A DNA stretch of 64,000 nucleotides from Shewanella carassii. GTDB taxonomy: Bacteria; Pseudomonadota; Gammaproteobacteria; Enterobacterales; Shewanellaceae. The stretch is taken from positions 94,511 to 158,510 of the forward strand of contig NZ_NGVS01000028.1 of NCBI RefSeq assembly GCF_002777975.1. The letters run 5' to 3'. A model generated the notes under the pieces. It saw only the letters and a list, made by a program, of their open reading frames with translations, did no database searches and had not been told where the DNA came from. Position numbers and translations under genes: made by a program. This document shows, in pieces, positions 60,640 to 64,000 of the stretch. Positions within the stretch are counted from its first letter, which is position 1, and each line of letters opens with the position of its first letter.

Positions 60640-61170
60640 TCAAACACCATCAGTATTCTGACACTGGATGTTTTCATCCTGGGAGTGACGAACTCGCCCG
60701 GCCGAATTGATCACCAAGGCCCTGGATTGAGGGCTGTCTACCCGACCTGGGCAGTAGGTGAAGGTGGCATTGGTTCCTGTTGCCAATCCGTCTGGCAAAA
60801 AGCGTATCGCCTCCCGGTTGCACTTGAGTATGTCTTTACTATTAAAGGCCCCGGTTTGATATAAGAGTTTGTCATCTTCATCCAGGACATGGTTGCCGTT
60901 GCCATCACTGAAAACCGTTACCCCTTGCTGCCAGGCATCGGCTTCACAGCGGCCATCCTTGAGCGCGCAGACACTGACTCTGACACCATAACTGATGGCC
61001 TGATTGCGGGCAAATTGCAGCAGTTGTTGTACTTGTTGGATACCGGTTTTTGCACGATAACCTTCGTAGAGGGAGTTGAGCGAAGGCGCTCCGATGGCAA
61101 CCAGTACCGCCAGCAATAGCAAGGCGATCATGAGTTCCAGTAGTGAAAAACCAAGCTGTAAATGACGCAT
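60640..61170 (-). CDS. Second GspH/FimT-family pilin-like protein
   Basis: A 176-aa protein; MRHLQLG leader then FSLLELMIALLLLAVLVAIG. It shares with its neighbour the segments PSLNSLYEGYRAKT / PSLTSLYESYRSKS and FARNQAISYG, so the pair is a tandem duplication that has diverged. AAGGATGAG before ATG 61170 supports this start; the longer ORF adds 44 residues ahead of the pilin signal, which makes no sense for processing. Confidence 0.87.
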   Translation of the reverse strand: MRHLQLGFSLLELMIALLLLAVLVAIGAPSLNSLYEGYRAKTGIQQVQQLLQFARNQAISYGVRVSVCALKDGRCEADAWQQGVTVFSDGNGNHVLDEDDKLLYQTGAFNSKDILKCNREAIRFLPDGLATGTNATFTYCPGRVDSPQSRALVINSAGRVRHSQDENIQCQNTDGV

Positions 61171-61433
61171 AATCTCATCCTTGAGTGTTGGATGGCCCGC
61201 ATCCGGCGAACCTGAGTGTTGTCTTAGTTTAGTCGTGCTTAAAGCTTGTTTTTGGAGCATCCTTAGATGAGTTTGTACTAAATATTGCAGTTGCTTCCGC
61301 AAGGAATGAATAAGTCAACGGCATGGCTGAGTGCGGCTGCTGAATAGAGCCTTGGTTTTTTCATCTGAGCGGACAATCACTTCTTGCCCGCAGTATGTCG
61401 TGATAAGCTATTGCAATTGTATGCGAACAAGCA

Positions 61434-61449
61434 AAATAGCGAGCTATTT
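61434..61449. promoter_or_regulatory. Palindrome upstream of glnB
   Basis: AAATAGC-GA-GCTATTT is a perfect inverted repeat about 70 bp before glnB. It could be an operator; no NtrC or sigma-54 signature was recognised. Confidence 0.35.
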
Positions 61450-61481
61450 CTCCGGTCAAATTGACTTGGAAATGGTCATGA

Positions 61482-61856
<375 letters not shown>

Positions 61857-61909
61857 AAACGAACGTAAAAAATGAGGTTCATTGCAGATTCGCGTGAACT
61901 GAAAATGAA

Positions 61910-61968
61910 AACGGTTGGAGAGTTATTGTTTAGTCGCCAAATAAAAATAATGACCCATTCCAACCGTT
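61910..61968. repeat. Inverted repeat downstream of glnB
   Basis: AACGGTTGGA (61910-61919) and TCCAACCGTT (61959-61968) are perfect 10-bp arms with a 39-bp AT-rich interior. No T tract follows. It may be a hairpin or the remnant of a small element. Confidence 0.5.
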
Positions 61969-62016
61969 CTTGATGTCGAATATTACCTGCACTAGCTCAG
62001 ACTTGTACTGACAGTG

Positions 62017-62041
62017 TAGTGGTCAAGTTAATTGGCCACTA
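62017..62041. other. Hairpin in the glnB downstream gap
   Basis: TAGTGGTCAA and TTGGCCACTA form a 10-bp stem (one T-G) with a 5-base loop. It lies at the edge of the AT-rich accessory tail and could be the end of a decayed insertion element. Confidence 0.4.
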
Positions 62042-62120
62042 TAAGCCAATCACACTCAGAACCAAAACCACCGAATGTTCCTGCGTCCGTTTTAGCAGTT
62101 TTTTATGTGTAAAACCACGA

Positions 62121-62618
62121 TTATCGTAGTAAAGAAAAATATTTATCCAAGGTGATCTCTGCTACCCAACACTCCAGCGTACCTTCACAGGATAAACCTA
62201 ATGGATTCAAAGGAGTACAGGCACTTTTGATAGGTACTAGAGAGTTTTCAATTTGATATTCAAAAGTGTAATATTCCGTTTTGTATATGAATTTATCCCC
62301 CAATAAACGACCATTCTCATCGTCGTGCCTCATAAAATAACGCGTAATTACGTGGACTTCCTCATCGTTCTCTTCAACTAATTGAGAAACAACATTGGCC
62401 ATTCCTTCGTAACATTCAAATATTAATTCAGAGAACTTATATTCATTAAAAGTATCAGTCATATTGATAGGGCGAAAATATATATGAGGTCTAAGAATAA
62501 CACCTTCATTAGAACTAAAAGCCACATTTAATCCACTATGAGGCACTTGTTCATATAAGCTTTTTTTAAGAATCAAATGTTGGTCGAAATATATAACCTC
62601 ATATAAATCATCACTCAT
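62121..62618 (-). CDS. Hypothetical protein, AT-rich orphan gene
   Basis: A 165-aa acidic protein, not recognised. It has no signal peptide or membrane segment; it is rich in Glu, Tyr and Phe (MSDDLYEVIYFDQHL; FECYEGMANVVSQLVEENDEE; TRYFMRHDDENGRLLG). AAGGAG lies 11 bases before the ATG. Base composition is much more AT-rich than its neighbours by eye, which suggests recent transfer. Small acidic orphans of this kind are often immunity proteins or defence remnants, but nothing in the sequence shows that here. Confidence 0.6.
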   Translation of the reverse strand: MSDDLYEVIYFDQHLILKKSLYEQVPHSGLNVAFSSNEGVILRPHIYFRPINMTDTFNEYKFSELIFECYEGMANVVSQLVEENDEEVHVITRYFMRHDDENGRLLGDKFIYKTEYYTFEYQIENSLVPIKSACTPLNPLGLSCEGTLECWVAEITLDKYFSLLR

Positions 62619-62938
62619 TTACACTACATCTCCTTAACTTGTTGGCAGATTCAAATCCACATATAAAAATCAAGCCACCCACTGTAAAACAATAACTTAA
62701 TCTTCTTTCTGTCTGCGTTCAAGCACCAGTAGTGGATTTGAGCACCCGGAGGTCGAAAGATATCCGTGAGTTGCAGAGGTTTGATGAAAAAAGACAAAAT
62801 GAAGACACCCATAATTCTTGGCAGGTTTCTCTCACCTTGTCTAGGCTTGAATGGAGCCTTTGAAAAGGAAAGGATGCCATGCCGAGGCCAAGATATGCTC
62901 AAGTTAGTCTTGAGGACACCCCCTTCTACCACTGCATT

Positions 62939-63009
62939 TATAAAGCACGTCCCTGTGCTTTCCCCTTCGGGCCAGCTGGAGCTGTTCAAATTCATTCCCG
63001 ATGAATTTG
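62939..63009 (+). mobile_element. 71-nt three-hairpin element, copy 1
   Basis: Inserted between two T residues of the transposase Ile-Ser codons. Hairpins: AAAGCAC-GTCCCT-GTGCTTT (62942-62961), CAGC-TGGA-GCTG (62973-62984) and AAATTCAT-TCCCG-ATGAATTT (62988-63008). It begins TAT and ends AATTTG, as does copy 2. No target duplication longer than one base is seen. The element has no ORF of its own. Confidence 0.75.
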
Positions 63010-63432
63010 TCCCGCTGTGTACGCCGCGCCTTTCTATGTGGTGTTGATGACTATTCCGGCAAGAGCTATGAACATCGCCGTGATTGGGTTGAATCGCGTC
63101 TATTAGAGCTGGCGGCCGTCTTTTCCATTGACTTGTGTGCCTATGCGGTCATGTCCAATCATCTGCATTTGGTACTCAGAGTTGACTTGAAAACAGCCAC
63201 TGAATGGACATTGGAGCAGGTTTTACAGCGTTGGCACCTGCTTTACAGTGGAACTCTGTTATCCCAGCGTTTTCTGCGCGGTGAAACACTTTCTGATATT
63301 GAATATCTCACTCTGCAACAAACCACTGAAGTCTATCGCCAACGTTTGATGGATATCAGTTGGTTTATGCGGGCGCTCAATGAACCTATTGCCAGACAAG
63401 CCAACCGGGAAGACGGATGCCGCGGTCGCTTT

Positions 63433-63504
63433 TATTCGCCGCCATCCCTGGCGCTCTCCCTGCGGGCCAGCTAAAGCTGTTCAAATTTATTCCGGATAAA
63501 TTTG
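63433..63504 (+). mobile_element. 72-nt three-hairpin element, copy 2
   Basis: Inserted between the Phe and Trp codons of GRF-WEGRF. Hairpins: CGCC-ATCCCT-GGCG (63440-63453), CAGC-TAAA-GCTG (63468-63479) and AAATTTAT-TCCGG-ATAAATTT (63483-63503). Compared with copy 1, stems 1 and 3 differ in sequence but remain paired, while the loop RTCCCT and the middle CGGGCCAGCT are conserved. Same orientation as copy 1 and as the gene. Confidence 0.75.
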
Positions 63505-64000
63505 TGGGAAGGCCGCTTCAAATCCCAGGCACTATTGGATGATGCAGCCGTATTGGCCTGCATGGCTTATGTTGACCTGAACCCTATCCGCGCGGGAATA
63601 GCTAAAACCCCGGAAGACTCAGACTATACCAGTATTCAACGGCGGATACGGGCCGCGATGCAAGGTAAATACACACCTGAGCTGTTACCCTTTGTCGGCA
63701 ATGAACGGCTGAACATGCCACAAGGATTGTACTTTGAAGCCAAAGATTATCTGCAACTGGTCGATGATACCGGGCGCATTATCCGCCATGACAAGCGTGG
63801 CCGCATTACTGCCGACACTACGACCATTTTGAATCGTTTAAACATCCCTATCGACAACTGGCTCAAGTTAACGACTGATTTTAGCCGTCTATTCAAAGGG
63901 CCAGTGGGTACACTGGAGTCACTTACAGACTACTGTACTCACCTACAACGACGACGAAGACAAGGGGCCGCTAATTGTCAGACGCTGTTTAGCTGAATCC

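Larger units (their letters stand above)
62879..63996 (+). pseudogene. REP-associated tyrosine transposase (Y1/RAYT), interrupted twice
   Basis: Three collinear coding blocks make one transposase of about 325 aa: 62879-62938 (MPRPRYAQVSLEDTPFYHCI), 63010-63432 (SRCVRRAFLCG through CAYAVMSNHLHLVL, the HUH metal motif, to GCRGRF) and 63505-63996 (WEGRFKSQALLDD to the end). The first gap shifts the frame, the second keeps the frame but contains TAA. Each gap is a copy of the same 71-72 nt element, and without them the frame is continuous. As it stands the gene reads as broken unless the inserts are removed or skipped at the RNA level. The catalytic Tyr probably lies in TTEVYRQRL. Confidence 0.85.

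Noticed and set aside
62651..62995. 114-aa minus-strand ORF upstream of the transposase
   Set aside because: It runs through the 5' block of the transposase and half of element copy 1, with no ribosome-binding site.
62766..63047. 93-aa plus-strand ORF starting before the transposase
   Set aside because: It uses a different frame from the transposase start (ATG 62879) and crosses the inserted element, so it is accidental.

Overview
The window is a stretch of gammaproteobacterial chromosome that I place in Shewanella, probably near S. algae; the species is a guess. The genus call rests on several things: protein sequences such as TpiA, GlmM, RimP and PNPase read as Shewanella versions; a GGDEF-EAL gene sits between rpsO and pnp; there is a torECAD operon with the small torE gene; and nupC/tsx-like genes stand in front of deoCABD. 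Coding density is high and most genes are on the + strand.

Layout: (1) 1-4.2 kb, carA (5' end outside the window) and carB. (2) 4.5-11.7 kb, an exported alkaline-phosphatase-fold enzyme, greA, a small secreted protein of unknown function, and secD-secF. (3) 11.8-25.4 kb, the core block yhbY, rlmE, ftsH, folP, glmM, tpiA, secG, tRNA-Leu(GAG), initiator tRNA, rimP, nusA, infB, rbfA, truB, rpsO. (4) 25.5-33.6 kb, an antisense GGDEF-EAL protein, then pnp, nlpI, prfC, a 58-aa protein and a TatD-family hydrolase. (5) 33.7-40.9 kb, a complete nucleoside scavenging unit: outer-membrane Tsx-like channel, inner-membrane NupC, and deoC-deoA-deoB-deoD. (6) 41-48.5 kb, ytjB, serB, an alpha/beta hydrolase, a large two-PilZ protein, radA and a small PilZ protein. 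(7) 48.6-58.3 kb, the TMAO respiration locus: torR, torT and torS (signalling), then torECAD (membrane helper, pentahaem cytochrome, reductase, chaperone), with four decamer repeats upstream of torE that look like TorR sites. (8) 58.5-61.9 kb, an AzgA-type purine permease, two type IV pilin-like (GspH/FimT) proteins and glnB. (9) 61.9-64 kb, an AT-rich accessory tail with an orphan hypothetical gene and a broken REP-associated (Y1, RAYT) transposase.

Two observations stand out. First, the transposase gene is interrupted twice by copies of one 71-72 nt element with three hairpins and compensatory base changes; removing both copies restores the reading frame. Second, the signal-peptide protein just before secD is followed by a leader in which seven bases right after its stop codon are exactly complementary to the secD ribosome-binding site. 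That is the layout expected of a SecM/VemP-type export-sensing arrest peptide.
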